Positions 56,245-64,000 of a stretch of DNA of 64,000 nt are shown piece after piece. The notes below the pieces were generated by a model, which was given only the letters and a program-made list of their open reading frames with translations, did not search any database and had not been told where the DNA came from. The stretch lies in assembly GCF_002920535.1 (NCBI RefSeq), contig NZ_PQSS01000002.1, positions 186,001 to 250,000 of the forward strand. The letters are read 5' to 3'. Each line of letters opens with the position of its first letter. Position 1 is the first letter of the stretch. The DNA comes from Streptomyces sp. Ru71. GTDB taxonomy: Bacteria > Actinomycetota > Actinomycetes > Streptomycetales > Streptomycetaceae. A program made the translations under genes and the position numbers.

Positions 56245-59200
56245 ATGAGCGAGGGCACGGGGGACGGCATCCTGCGGGAGGAACTGGCCCGGCTGCTGGA
56301 CGCCGGGGGCGCACCGGACGCCGGTGACGCCCTCGACGTGCTGTGGATCGCCCGGCTCAGCGGCCTGGACCCGCTGGACTGGTCCCTCCTCGGCGACGCC
56401 GCCGCCTCACCCGCCGGCCCGCGCCCCGACATCCCGCCCCCACCGCCCGCCACCCCCGATCCCCACCCCGGCCGGGACGACGCGCCGCGCACCCCGTCCA
56501 CCCAGCTCCATCTGCCCGGCGCCGCCGGCGGCACCGGCCACCACCGCCCCGGCCGGGGCCACACCGTCCGCGTCGCCCAGCCCGCCGCCCTGCCCGAGCC
56601 GCTCCGGCTCACCCGGGCGCTGCGCCCGCTGCGGCAGACGGTGCCCTCCGTGCGCGCCCGCACCCTGGACGTGGCGGCCACCGCCGCCGCCTCCGCGGAG
56701 ACGGAGCTGCTCCTGCCGGTGCTGCGGCCCGCCGCGGAACGCCGCTTCGGCGTCGACCTGCTCGTCGACACCGGCACCACGATGACCGTGTGGCACCGCC
56801 TGGCCCGCGAACTGCACGGTCTGCTCGCCCGGCACGGCGCCTTCGCCCACGTCCGCGCCTGGGCGCTGGGCACGGACGGCCCCGAGCCGACCCTGGCGCC
56901 CTTCCGGCGCGGCACCAGCCGGCCGGCCGCGCCCACCCGCCGCTGGCGGCAGACTCTGGCCGACCCGACGAACCGCCGCGTCGTGCTCGTCCTCACCGAC
57001 GGCGTCGGTCCCGCCTGGTACGGCACGGAACTCGCCGAGACCCTGGCCGACTGGTCCCGCCGCCGCCCCGTCGCCGTCCTCCAGGTGCTGCCCAGCCGTC
57101 TGTGGCACCGCACGGCCCTGCGCCCGGCCCCCGTCCGCGCCCGCTCCACGGAGACGACCCGCGCCACCTTGGAGTACCGCTCCTCGGGCCCGCTGCCCGG
57201 CGTCCCGCGCGGCAGCGCCGGTGCCGAGGCCCGGGCGGCGATCCGCTGGCTGCCGGTGCTGGAACTGAGCGCCGACTGGATCGCCCCGTGGTCGCGGCTC
57301 GTCTCCGGCCGCACCACGGACTGGACCCCGCTGAGCGCCGCGCCCCTGACCGTCGTCGACCGTCCCGCCCCGCCGGCGGCGACGGACGAGCCGGCGGCCC
57401 CCGCCGTCCTCGTCGAACGCTTCGAGGAGGGCTACTCACCCGACGCCTACCGGCTGCTGCGGCTGCTGGCGGCGGCCCCGCTGAGCCTGCCGGTGATGCG
57501 GCTGGTGCAGCGCACGATGCTGCCGTCGTCCACGCCGATGCACCTCGCGGAGGTCTTCCTGTCGGGCCTGTTGGTCCGGCGCACGCCGCCGCGCCCGGGC
57601 GAGGACCCCGAGGAGGTGGTGTACGACTTCCGCGACGGCGTGCGCGGCGCGCTGCTGGACCGGCTCACCCGCACGGAGTCCCTGCGGGTGCTGGGCGAGG
57701 TCGTCGACGGGGTGAGCGACCGGGTGACGGCCACGCTGGGCGGCGTCAACGACTTCGCGGCGCTGGCGGCGGTCGCGGGTACGGGCGTCGGGGCGGACGG
57801 CCGGGAACTGCCCGCCGAGAGCCTCGCGTTCGCGGAGGTCGCGGTCGAGGTCATCGGCGGGATCGGCGGCGACCACGACAAGGTGGCGGCCAAGCTGGGT
57901 CTGGGCGGGGCGCCGGCACGCGGCGTGCCCGGCCCGGAGGGACGGCGGGAGCGGCAGCGCGGCACGGGGCTGTTCTCCCGCTTTCGCCGCCGGCGGCGTC
58001 AGGACGAGGAGGAACGCGGGGCGCTCACCGAGGACGGTGGGCGGGTGGTGGACAGCCGCATCCCGCCCCCGCCGCCGGTCCAGCTTTCGCGCACCGAGGC
58101 CATCACGGTCGTGCAGCGACTGCTCGACGAGGCCCTGTCGGACCGCTGGCGTGACAACACGGCGACCTGCGTCATCGAGGGTCCCCCGGGCTCCGGCAAG
58201 ACCGTCATGGCCGCGGACGTCGCGCGACGGCTGCGCGGAGCATTCGGCACGGTCCGCTGGATCGACGCGCACAGCCGCCGGTCGCTCCTGGAGGGCCTCG
58301 GCGCGCTCGCCGAGGATCTCGGGCTCGGGCGCGGCAGGAAGGGAGACCTGTCCTCGCTGCCGCTCGACCGGCTCTTCGACTACCTGTGCGACCACCCCGA
58401 CTGGTTGCTGATCTACGACGGAGTCACCCAGGACACCTACCTCCCCGACCCGTACCACCCCGACGGGCCGCCCCTCGTATGGCTCCCGCCCGACTACGGC
58501 AGCCTGCTGGTGACGGTCGCCGACGGGACGCACTGGGTGGACGACGAGGCCACGACCGTGCGGATCGACGGCTTCAGCCGTGCGGACGCGGCGCTGTACC
58601 TGTACCGGTCACTGGCCGCCCGGCGCGGCACGCTGTGGAACGACGAGCAGCAACTCAGGGTGCTCGTGGACGCGGTGGGCACGATGCCGCGGGATCTGGC
58701 GGACGCGGTGTCGCGCATCGAAGGGCAGTCCGTGGATGTCGGCTCCTACACCTTCGCTCTCATGGCCAAGCGGACGCGCCTTGACCGGATCACGCCGTCC
58801 CTGGTGTGGCTCACCGTGGGGGACCAAGTCGTCGGCACGGGGGTGGCGGTGCGGCGCAACCTGGTGCTCACCACCGAATCATCGACGGGGTCGGGACCAT
58901 TGCAGGTTCGAAGTGCCGGTCTCGGCAGAGGCGTTCGCGGCACTCTGGGCAGGCACTCGAACGGGTTGCTCGCCCTGCAAGTCGCAGAAGCCGTGCTGCA
59001 GCCGGCGGACATCTCCCCACCCGAGGACAGCCCTGTGGTCGCGGTATGGCACACGTCGGGCGAGGCCCGGATCGCACCGGAACTGGTGCTGTACCCGGCC
59101 GGTGAAGGTGGCACCCCGCCGCCCGGCCCCGCAGCCCTGGTCGACGCGGAGGGCCGACTGCACTCCTTGGTCGGGGTGGGCGGTGAGGGCAGGACCGAGC

Positions 59201-59817
59201 ATGTGATCACACCCGACCTGGTCGACGCCATGGTGCACGACCTGGACACGTTCGTGAGCGCCCTCAGCGAGCGGGAGCCGTCGGACGCGCCGCTGTTCTT
59301 TCTCAGCTACGCGCATTCGGGATCCGACGACATGGTGCGCCGCTTCTTGCGGGATCTGAACGAGCGGGTGCGGAGGCTGGCACCCGGTTCGGCCCCCGGC
59401 GTCGCGCTGGAGGGGATGGCCCACGGAGCCTCGTGGGAGACGGAGCTGAGACGACGGCTCGCCAGCGCGCGGGTACTCGTTCCGCTCTTCTCCTCGCGCT
59501 ACTTCCGCAGCGAGTGGTGCGGCAGGGAGTGGGACGCCTTCGAACGCCGGTCGACCGGTCCGTTCCTGGCCGTCGTCCCGGTGCTGTGGGAGCCCCCCGA
59601 CCGGATGCCGGCCCGCATGCGGGACCACCGGCTGCTGCCCGGGCCCACGAGCGAGGGGCTCCGCACCCTGATGCGGACCGACCCCGAGGAGTACGGACGG
59701 GCGCTGGACGAGATCGCCGAGCACGTTCTCGCCGTGGCACATCAGACGAGCCTGGTCCCCTGCGATCCCGCGCTGCTGGACGACCTCCGCAACGCCTTCG
59801 CCGACGAGCGCCCCTAG
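56245..59817 (+). CDS. vWA / P-loop NTPase / degenerate trypsin / TIR fusion protein
   Basis: A 1190-residue protein. In order: helical N-terminus; vWA at about 168-345 with MIDAS-like DTGTT (175-179) and VLTDG; a winged-helix region (about 385-500); basic linker; STAND/NB-ARC-like NTPase with Walker A GPPGSGKT (646-653) and LLIYDG as Walker B (about 721-726); a trypsin-like fold (about 851-990) in which the His, Asp and Ser positions read TTES, NGLL and PGPAAL, so it is inactive; and a TIR domain (about 1015-1150) with FFLSYAH and the NADase-type Glu in EWCGREWDAF (Glu1095). The first 500 residues match the SAV_2336 type of vWA protein. Last gene of the operon. Confidence 0.85.
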   Translation: MSEGTGDGILREELARLLDAGGAPDAGDALDVLWIARLSGLDPLDWSLLGDAAASPAGPRPDIPPPPPATPDPHPGRDDAPRTPSTQLHLPGAAGGTGHHRPGRGHTVRVAQPAALPEPLRLTRALRPLRQTVPSVRARTLDVAATAAASAETELLLPVLRPAAERRFGVDLLVDTGTTMTVWHRLARELHGLLARHGAFAHVRAWALGTDGPEPTLAPFRRGTSRPAAPTRRWRQTLADPTNRRVVLVLTDGVGPAWYGTELAETLADWSRRRPVAVLQVLPSRLWHRTALRPAPVRARSTETTRATLEYRSSGPLPGVPRGSAGAEARAAIRWLPVLELSADWIAPWSRLVSGRTTDWTPLSAAPLTVVDRPAPPAATDEPAAPAVLVERFEEGYSPDAYRLLRLLAAAPLSLPVMRLVQRTMLPSSTPMHLAEVFLSGLLVRRTPPRPGEDPEEVVYDFRDGVRGALLDRLTRTESLRVLGEVVDGVSDRVTATLGGVNDFAALAAVAGTGVGADGRELPAESLAFAEVAVEVIGGIGGDHDKVAAKLGLGGAPARGVPGPEGRRERQRGTGLFSRFRRRRRQDEEERGALTEDGGRVVDSRIPPPPPVQLSRTEAITVVQRLLDEALSDRWRDNTATCVIEGPPGSGKTVMAADVARRLRGAFGTVRWIDAHSRRSLLEGLGALAEDLGLGRGRKGDLSSLPLDRLFDYLCDHPDWLLIYDGVTQDTYLPDPYHPDGPPLVWLPPDYGSLLVTVADGTHWVDDEATTVRIDGFSRADAALYLYRSLAARRGTLWNDEQQLRVLVDAVGTMPRDLADAVSRIEGQSVDVGSYTFALMAKRTRLDRITPSLVWLTVGDQVVGTGVAVRRNLVLTTESSTGSGPLQVRSAGLGRGVRGTLGRHSNGLLALQVAEAVLQPADISPPEDSPVVAVWHTSGEARIAPELVLYPAGEGGTPPPGPAALVDAEGRLHSLVGVGGEGRTEHVITPDLVDAMVHDLDTFVSALSEREPSDAPLFFLSYAHSGSDDMVRRFLRDLNERVRRLAPGSAPGVALEGMAHGASWETELRRRLASARVLVPLFSSRYFRSEWCGREWDAFERRSTGPFLAVVPVLWEPPDRMPARMRDHRLLPGPTSEGLRTLMRTDPEEYGRALDEIAEHVLAVAHQTSLVPCDPALLDDLRNAFADERP

Positions 59818-60083
59818 CGCAGCGAGGCGACGAACGCCGACCAGGCCGACGCGGAGAACACGAGCGCCGGGCCGGTGGGAGCCTTGCTGTCGCGGACGGG
59901 GACGTGGGTGGGGCGGGCGTTGTCGTCCACCTCAAGGCAGTTGCCGCTGCTGCCGCCGCTGTACGACGACTTTCGCCAGGCGGTGACTTCGAGGCAGTCG
60001 CCGCTGCTGCCGCCGCTGTAGCTGGACTTGCGCCAGCCGGTCAGGACGGAGGCGTCAGGAATCCTGTACTCGCTGTGCTTCAT
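59814..60083 (-). CDS. DUF397 protein with duplicated motif
   Basis: An 89-residue DUF397 protein. Its signature W-R-K-S-S-Y-S-G-G-S-S-G-x-C-L-E-V occurs twice in tandem with a 19-residue (57-bp) period, nearly identical at DNA level, then VPVRDSK and FSASAWSAFVASLR. DUF397 proteins pair with XRE regulators in Streptomyces, as in whiJ-type loci. Overlaps the XRE gene by 29 bp and the TIR gene by 4 bp on the opposite strand. Confidence 0.9.
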   Translation of the reverse strand: MKHSEYRIPDASVLTGWRKSSYSGGSSGDCLEVTAWRKSSYSGGSSGNCLEVDDNARPTHVPVRDSKAPTGPALVFSASAWSAFVASLR

Positions 60084-60894
60084 GCTCGTAATCCTCCGCG
60101 ACCTGCCTGAGCAGTGCCAGGGACTTGCGGTGCGACAAGGCATCGCCCAGAGCATGATCGTAGGCCACCTGGCACTCGTGGACGACGGACGGAAGTTCCC
60201 AGATTCGGCCGGACTTGAGGCCCTCTGTGTAGGCGATCGGCGGCATGTCCTCGAACCGCATGAGCGAAACGAAGCCCTCCAGAAGGGCGTGGTACCCCAC
60301 AGAGAACGGGAGCACGTGCACGCGAATGCGGTTGCTGTCGCCCAGCTCGGCGATGTGACGGAGCTGCTCGCACATCACGCGCGGGCCGCCGATCTTCCGT
60401 CGCAGCACGGCCTCGTCCAGCAGTATCCAGACCCTGGGCGAGTGGAAGTTGCCGAGGATGCGGGCGCGTTCAAGGCGTGTGACGAGCAGCTCGTCACGTT
60501 CGTCGGGGCTCTTGGGTACGGCGCCTGAACTGAGCACCTCGCGCGCGTAGTCCGGCGTCTGGAGGATGCCGGGCACCAGCTTCGGGGCGTACTCCCGGAT
60601 TTCGACGGCCTGGCCCTCGAACTCCAGCGCCTCCGCGAAGTGCTCCGCGACCTTCCTGCCGTCCAGCGTCGGCAGGAACCGCTCGAAGAACCCGTCCGTC
60701 CCCAGCACCTGGTCCAGCCGCCGCGCGTCCTCCACGTCGGGCCGGCGGCGCCCCGCCTCGATGTGGGCGATGTGGGTGCGGGACATCACCGCACGCTGAC
60801 TCAGCTCCTCCTGCGTGAGCCCCGCCGCCTCCCGCCTGCGCCGCAGCTCCTGGCCGTACTGGAGCCGGGTGAGCGGGTTGTCCTCGATGGCCAT
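60055..60894 (-). CDS. XRE family regulator with DUF5753
   Basis: A 279-residue regulator: Cro/CI HTH at about 15-70 (LRRRREAAGLTQEELSQRAVMSRTHIAHIEAGRRRP) and the DUF5753 sensing domain (about 95-270; LVPGILQTPDYAREVL, RRKIGGPRVMCEQLRHI). The ATG at 60894 follows GGGGGAG. Genes of this type with DUF397 partners influence development in Streptomyces. Here it closes the immunity operon region, possibly as its regulator; inference. Confidence 0.92.
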   Translation of the reverse strand: MAIEDNPLTRLQYGQELRRRREAAGLTQEELSQRAVMSRTHIAHIEAGRRRPDVEDARRLDQVLGTDGFFERFLPTLDGRKVAEHFAEALEFEGQAVEIREYAPKLVPGILQTPDYAREVLSSGAVPKSPDERDELLVTRLERARILGNFHSPRVWILLDEAVLRRKIGGPRVMCEQLRHIAELGDSNRIRVHVLPFSVGYHALLEGFVSLMRFEDMPPIAYTEGLKSGRIWELPSVVHECQVAYDHALGDALSHRKSLALLRQVAEDYEHEAQRVQDS

Positions 60895-61008
60895 GCCGCG
60901 CAACTCCCCCTCGTGCGAACCTCTTTGTCACGCTCGGTCACCTTCCGAGGTTACCCACGGCGACGTCACTGTGTGCAGGGATCGGCACGGAAAGTGAAGG
61001 GCGGACGG

Positions 61009-61200
61009 GTGAGCGAGCAGGCGGACGACAAGGAAGAGGGCTTCATCGCCCCGTACATCACCCTGCGTGTCTCCAGGGACGGTGGCCGCACCTGGGGACC
61101 GAGGGTGACGTACCAGCCGTCGCGGGACGAGATCCCGTACGACGTGGTGGGCCGGTTCCCGCCGTGCGCGTGCCCGCGCTGCCGGACCGTCAGTCCTTGA
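61009..61200 (+). CDS. small protein with CxCPxC motif
   Basis: A 63-residue soluble protein with an acidic start, TLRVSRDGGRTWGPRVTYQPSRDEIPYDVVGRFPPCACPRCRT; the Cys triad CACPRC could bind zinc. I do not know its function. GTG at 61009 has a weak ribosome site. Its end overlaps the convergent exporter gene by 11 bp. Confidence 0.6.
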   Translation: MSEQADDKEEGFIAPYITLRVSRDGGRTWGPRVTYQPSRDEIPYDVVGRFPPCACPRCRTVSP

Positions 61201-62686
61201 GGACGGGGAAGCGGCGCGGCGCGACGCACAGCAGGACGAGGAACGCCAGCGCCGCCGCGCAGGCCGCGCCGACGTAGACGGCGTGGACCGCGTCGGCGAT
61301 GGCGTGCCGGGCGGCCTCCGGTGCCGTACCGGCCTCCCACGCGCGCGTGACGGAGTCGAGGTCGCTCGCGCCGCCGAGGCGGGCGGCCAGGACACCGTTG
61401 GCGATCGCGCCGAACAGGGCGGCGCCCAGGGTCTGGCCGGTCTGGCGGCAGAAGAGGACGGACGCGGTGGTGGTGCCGCGTTCGGCCCAGCCGACGGTCG
61501 ACTGCACGCCGACCATGAGGGGGAGCTGGAACAGGCCGAGGGCCGCGCCGAGCGCCATCATCAGCAGGGTGGGCTGCCAGGCCGCGCCGGGGTAGGGCAG
61601 CAGCGGGAACGCCAGCAGGATCAGCGTGGCGGTGCCGATGCCGAGCATCGCGGTGTTGCGGAAGCCGATCCGCCGGTACACGTGCTGGCTGACGGCCGCG
61701 GACATCGGCCAGGTCAGGGTCCACACGGAGAGCACGAACCCGGCGGCGACCGGGCCCAGGCCCAGCACCGACTGCGCGTAGGTGGGCAGGAAGACGGACG
61801 GGGCGACCATCAGCAGGCCGAGCCCGCCGAGGGCGAGGTTGACGGCGGCGATGGTGCGCCGCCGCCACACCCAGCCGGGCATGATGGGCTCGGCGGCGCG
61901 GCGTTCGACGAGGACGACGACCGCGGCGAGTGCGAGACCGGCCGCGAACAGGGCGACGGACGGCGGGGAGAGCCAGGGCCAGGACACGCCGCCCTGGACG
62001 AGCGCGGTCAGCAGGACGCCGCCGCAGCCGAACACGGCGAGGGCGCCCGCCCAGTCGACACGCGCGCGTGCGGGGCGCTCGCGGTGCGGCTCGTGCAGGT
62101 GGCAGACGATCAGCCAGAGGGCGGCGGCTCCGATGGGCACGTTGACGAGGAAGATCCACCGCCAGTCGGCGTAGGCGGCGAGGACACCGCCGAGGCCGGG
62201 GCCGGCGATGGCGGACGCCGCCCACACGGTGGACAGCTTGGACTGGATCTTCGGGCGCTGCTGCAGCGGGTAGAGGTCGGCGGCGAGGGTCTGCACGGTG
62301 CCCTGGAGGGCGCCGCCGCCCAGGCCCTGCAGGATGCGGAAGGCGATCAGGGAGCCCATGTTCCAGGCGAGCGCGCACAGCAGGGAGCCGAGCAGGAACA
62401 GCGCGGCGCCGGCGACGAGGACGGGCTTGCGGCCGAAGGTGTCGGACAGCTTGCCGTACACCGGGAGGGTGACGGTGACGGCGAGCAGATAGCCGGAGAA
62501 CAGCCAGGAGAAGACGGAGAAGCCGCCGAGGTCGCCGACGATCTGCGGTACGGCGGTGGCGACGACGGTGGAGTCCAGCGCCGCCAGTGCCATCGCCAGC
62601 ATCAGCGCGGCCACCACCGCGGCCCGCTGCCGGGTGCCGGGTGTGCGGGTGACGCCGTCACGTATCGCTGGTCTCGCTGTGTCCAC
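61190..62686 (-). CDS. DHA2-family MFS multidrug exporter
   Basis: A 498-residue drug:H+ antiporter with 14 TM segments. Motif A GKLSDTFGRKPVLV, motif C ASAIAGPGLGGVLA with the antiporter Gly/Pro, ALDSTVVATAVPQIVGDLGG in TM1. GTG 62686 after GAGAGG is preferred; GTG 62707 would add 7 residues. Substrate unknown. No regulator is next to it. Confidence 0.92.
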   Translation of the reverse strand: MDTARPAIRDGVTRTPGTRQRAAVVAALMLAMALAALDSTVVATAVPQIVGDLGGFSVFSWLFSGYLLAVTVTLPVYGKLSDTFGRKPVLVAGAALFLLGSLLCALAWNMGSLIAFRILQGLGGGALQGTVQTLAADLYPLQQRPKIQSKLSTVWAASAIAGPGLGGVLAAYADWRWIFLVNVPIGAAALWLIVCHLHEPHRERPARARVDWAGALAVFGCGGVLLTALVQGGVSWPWLSPPSVALFAAGLALAAVVVLVERRAAEPIMPGWVWRRRTIAAVNLALGGLGLLMVAPSVFLPTYAQSVLGLGPVAAGFVLSVWTLTWPMSAAVSQHVYRRIGFRNTAMLGIGTATLILLAFPLLPYPGAAWQPTLLMMALGAALGLFQLPLMVGVQSTVGWAERGTTTASVLFCRQTGQTLGAALFGAIANGVLAARLGGASDLDSVTRAWEAGTAPEAARHAIADAVHAVYVGAACAAALAFLVLLCVAPRRFPVLKD

Positions 62687-63117
62687 CGGTGCCCTCTCGC
62701 CGTGCACGCGTTTTGCGTGCCCCTTGCAGCTATCTGCTCGGGACAGCTTCGCACTTGTGCCTGACGCTGCGGGAGGGTGCAGCCTGGGTGGGCCCGAGGG
62801 TGGAGAGCGACCCCGATCGCCTCTCCACCCGGCGGTGGAGTGCCCCTAGGGGTTCCTCCGCACTACGGCCCGGGGAGGGTTCGTCCCACCGGAGGACGAG
62901 CGGGCCCGGCCGGCGTCCCTAGTCTGGCTTCACGCCGCTGGGGGGCGGCTGACCGAACCACCGGGGTGGGGTTTTCCCCCGCCCGAAGACGGGGTCTCAC
63001 ACCAGCGCGCGGCACCCCCGCCGCCCGCGAGACTCGACGTCGTAACCGAACGGCGCCGGACGAACGACCGACCGGGGCACCCTTTTCGATTCTGCCGACC
63101 GACATAGGAGACATACC
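62687..63117. other. intergenic region before the ABC transporter
   Basis: 431 bp. Toward the ABC genes it has GC-rich sequence with CCCCTAGGGG palindrome (62846-62855) and a TAGTCT at 62921 as a possible -10, then AGGAGACATACC as ribosome site. No coding sequence is supported; the frames are short and lack bias. Confidence 0.4.
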
Positions 63118-63906
63118 GTGACTTCGGCTGTGACCATTCCCAGGCACGGGGGCACTGGAGGGCGTACGGCCGTCGCCGCGCGGGCGCGGCAGGTCGTCAA
63201 GGCGTACGGGTCCGGGGAGACCCGGGTCGTCGCGCTCGACCACGTCGATGTGGACATCGCGCGGGGGCAGTTCACCGCGATCATGGGCCCGTCCGGGTCC
63301 GGCAAGTCCACGCTGATGCACTGCCTGGCCGGGCTCGACACCGTGACGTCCGGGCAGATCCACCTCGACGAGACCGAGATCACCGGGCTGAAGGACAAGA
63401 AGCTCACCCAACTGCGCCGGGACCGGATCGGGTTCATCTTCCAGGCGTTCAACCTGCTGCCGACGCTGAACGCCCTGGAGAACATCACGCTGCCGATGGA
63501 CATCGCCGGCCGCAAGCCGGACCAGCAGTGGCTGGCGCGCGTGGTGGACACCGTGGGTCTGGCCGGGCGGCTCAAGCACCGGCCCAACCAGCTCTCCGGT
63601 GGTCAGCAGCAGCGGGTCGCCGTGGCGCGGGCGCTGGCGGCCCGACCGGAGATCATCTTCGGTGACGAGCCGACCGGCAACCTCGACTCGCGTGCGGGTG
63701 CGGAGGTGCTGGGCTTCCTGCGCCGGTCGGTGACCGAGCTGGGGCAGACCATCGTCATGGTCACCCACGACCCGGTCGCCGCCTCGTACGCGGACCGGGT
63801 GCTGTACCTCGCCGACGGCCGCATCGTCGACGAGATGCACCAGCCGACGGCCGATCAGGTCCTGGACCGGATGAAGGACTTCGACGCCCGGGGGCGCACG
63901 TCATGA
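63118..63906 (+). CDS. ABC transporter ATP-binding protein (MacB/LolD type)
   Basis: A 262-residue ATPase with Walker A GPSGSGKST near 60, Q-loop FQAFNLLPTLNALENI, signature LSGGQQQRVAVARAL, Walker B IIFGDEPTGNLDS and VMVTHDP. The wording of these motifs is that of the LolD/MacB family working with an FtsX-like permease, which follows. GTG at 63118 after AGGAGACATACC. Overlaps the permease gene by 4 bp. Confidence 0.94.
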   Translation: MTSAVTIPRHGGTGGRTAVAARARQVVKAYGSGETRVVALDHVDVDIARGQFTAIMGPSGSGKSTLMHCLAGLDTVTSGQIHLDETEITGLKDKKLTQLRRDRIGFIFQAFNLLPTLNALENITLPMDIAGRKPDQQWLARVVDTVGLAGRLKHRPNQLSGGQQQRVAVARALAARPEIIFGDEPTGNLDSRAGAEVLGFLRRSVTELGQTIVMVTHDPVAASYADRVLYLADGRIVDEMHQPTADQVLDRMKDFDARGRTS

Positions 63907-64000
63907 CCGTGCTGAAGACCTCGATGCGCAACTTCTTCGCGCACAAGGGCCGGATGGCGCTGTCGGCCGTCGCCGTGCTGCTCTCGGTGGCGTTCGTGTG
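63903..64000 (+). CDS. FtsX/MacB-like permease (N-terminal fragment)
   Basis: The window ends after 32 codons. They encode MTVLKTSMRNFFAHKGRM followed by hydrophobic LSAVAVLLSVAFV, the standard first TM segment of MacB/FtsX permeases. ATG overlaps the ATPase stop (ATGA). Confidence 0.85.
   Translation, partial: MTVLKTSMRNFFAHKGRMALSAVAVLLSVAFV

Noticed and set aside
56407..57108. Antisense frames within the vWA-TIR gene
   Set aside because: No ribosome sites, no domains, codon bias belongs to the plus strand.
52318..61200. Integrated phage or transposon carrying the SEFIR/TIR operon
   Set aside because: No integrase, transposase, tRNA target or flanking direct repeats seen; accessory status remains inference from content only.

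Overview
The window is high-GC actinobacterial DNA with strong G/C bias at third codon positions, frequent GTG starts, and gene content and order that I recognise from the middle of a Streptomyces chromosome (pmt, rsmI, tatD, rpf, rsmA, ispE; galT-galE-galK; desaturase, ppc; pth-rplY-prs-glmU-tRNA-Gln; SUKH/deaminase genes; symporter). The species cannot be fixed from sequence alone.

Layout. 1-4.3 kb: two tandem penicillin-binding proteins with a MecA_N-like N-terminal region and the protein O-mannosyltransferase pmt, all on the minus strand. 4.4-12.8 kb: housekeeping genes on the plus strand (rsmI, zinc ribbon protein, tatD, resuscitation-promoting factor, rsmA, ispE, an ABC-F ATPase) with one reversed Uma2-like gene. 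13-17.7 kb: two tandem membrane-anchored PQQ/beta-propeller paralogs and a response regulator that has lost its phospho-acceptor Asp. 17.9-23.4 kb: an SSS symporter diverging from galTEK. 23.5-28.2 kb: an accessory block of lower third-position GC than its surroundings, made of a lipoprotein, a frameshifted secreted protein with a TTA codon, a small helical protein, a WXG-like large protein and two related unknown proteins. It looks like a type VII secretion-associated effector locus. 28.3-33.4 kb: small regulators and enzymes (GNAT, LuxR, MarR/methyltransferase/VOC/CsbD, TetR/desaturase) with clear repeat operators. 33.7-42.2 kb: ppc, an LAETG cell-wall protein, pth, rplY, prs, glmU and tRNA-Gln(UUG). 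42.4-50.2 kb: an orphan histidine kinase, then a divergent cluster of SUKH immunity-family and nuclease/deaminase toxin-family proteins, then a coiled-coil protein. 50.3-52.3 kb: an acetate-type symporter with its DUF485 partner.

52.6-59.8 kb holds the most striking system: a tight four-gene operon of SEFIR-EAD adaptor, EAD-VMAP-like protein, MoxR-type AAA+ ATPase, and a 1190-residue vWA / P-loop NTPase / degenerate trypsin / TIR fusion. The two effector-associated domains are visibly homologous, so the operon reads as a complete NTP-dependent, self-assembling immunity or cell-suicide device with two different TIR-superfamily outputs. It is closed by a convergent XRE-DUF397 regulator pair. 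61-64 kb: a small CxCxxC protein, a 14-TM drug exporter and the start of a MacB/LolD-type ABC transporter.

Most other long open frames, especially those antisense to real genes, are high-GC artefacts and are left out.
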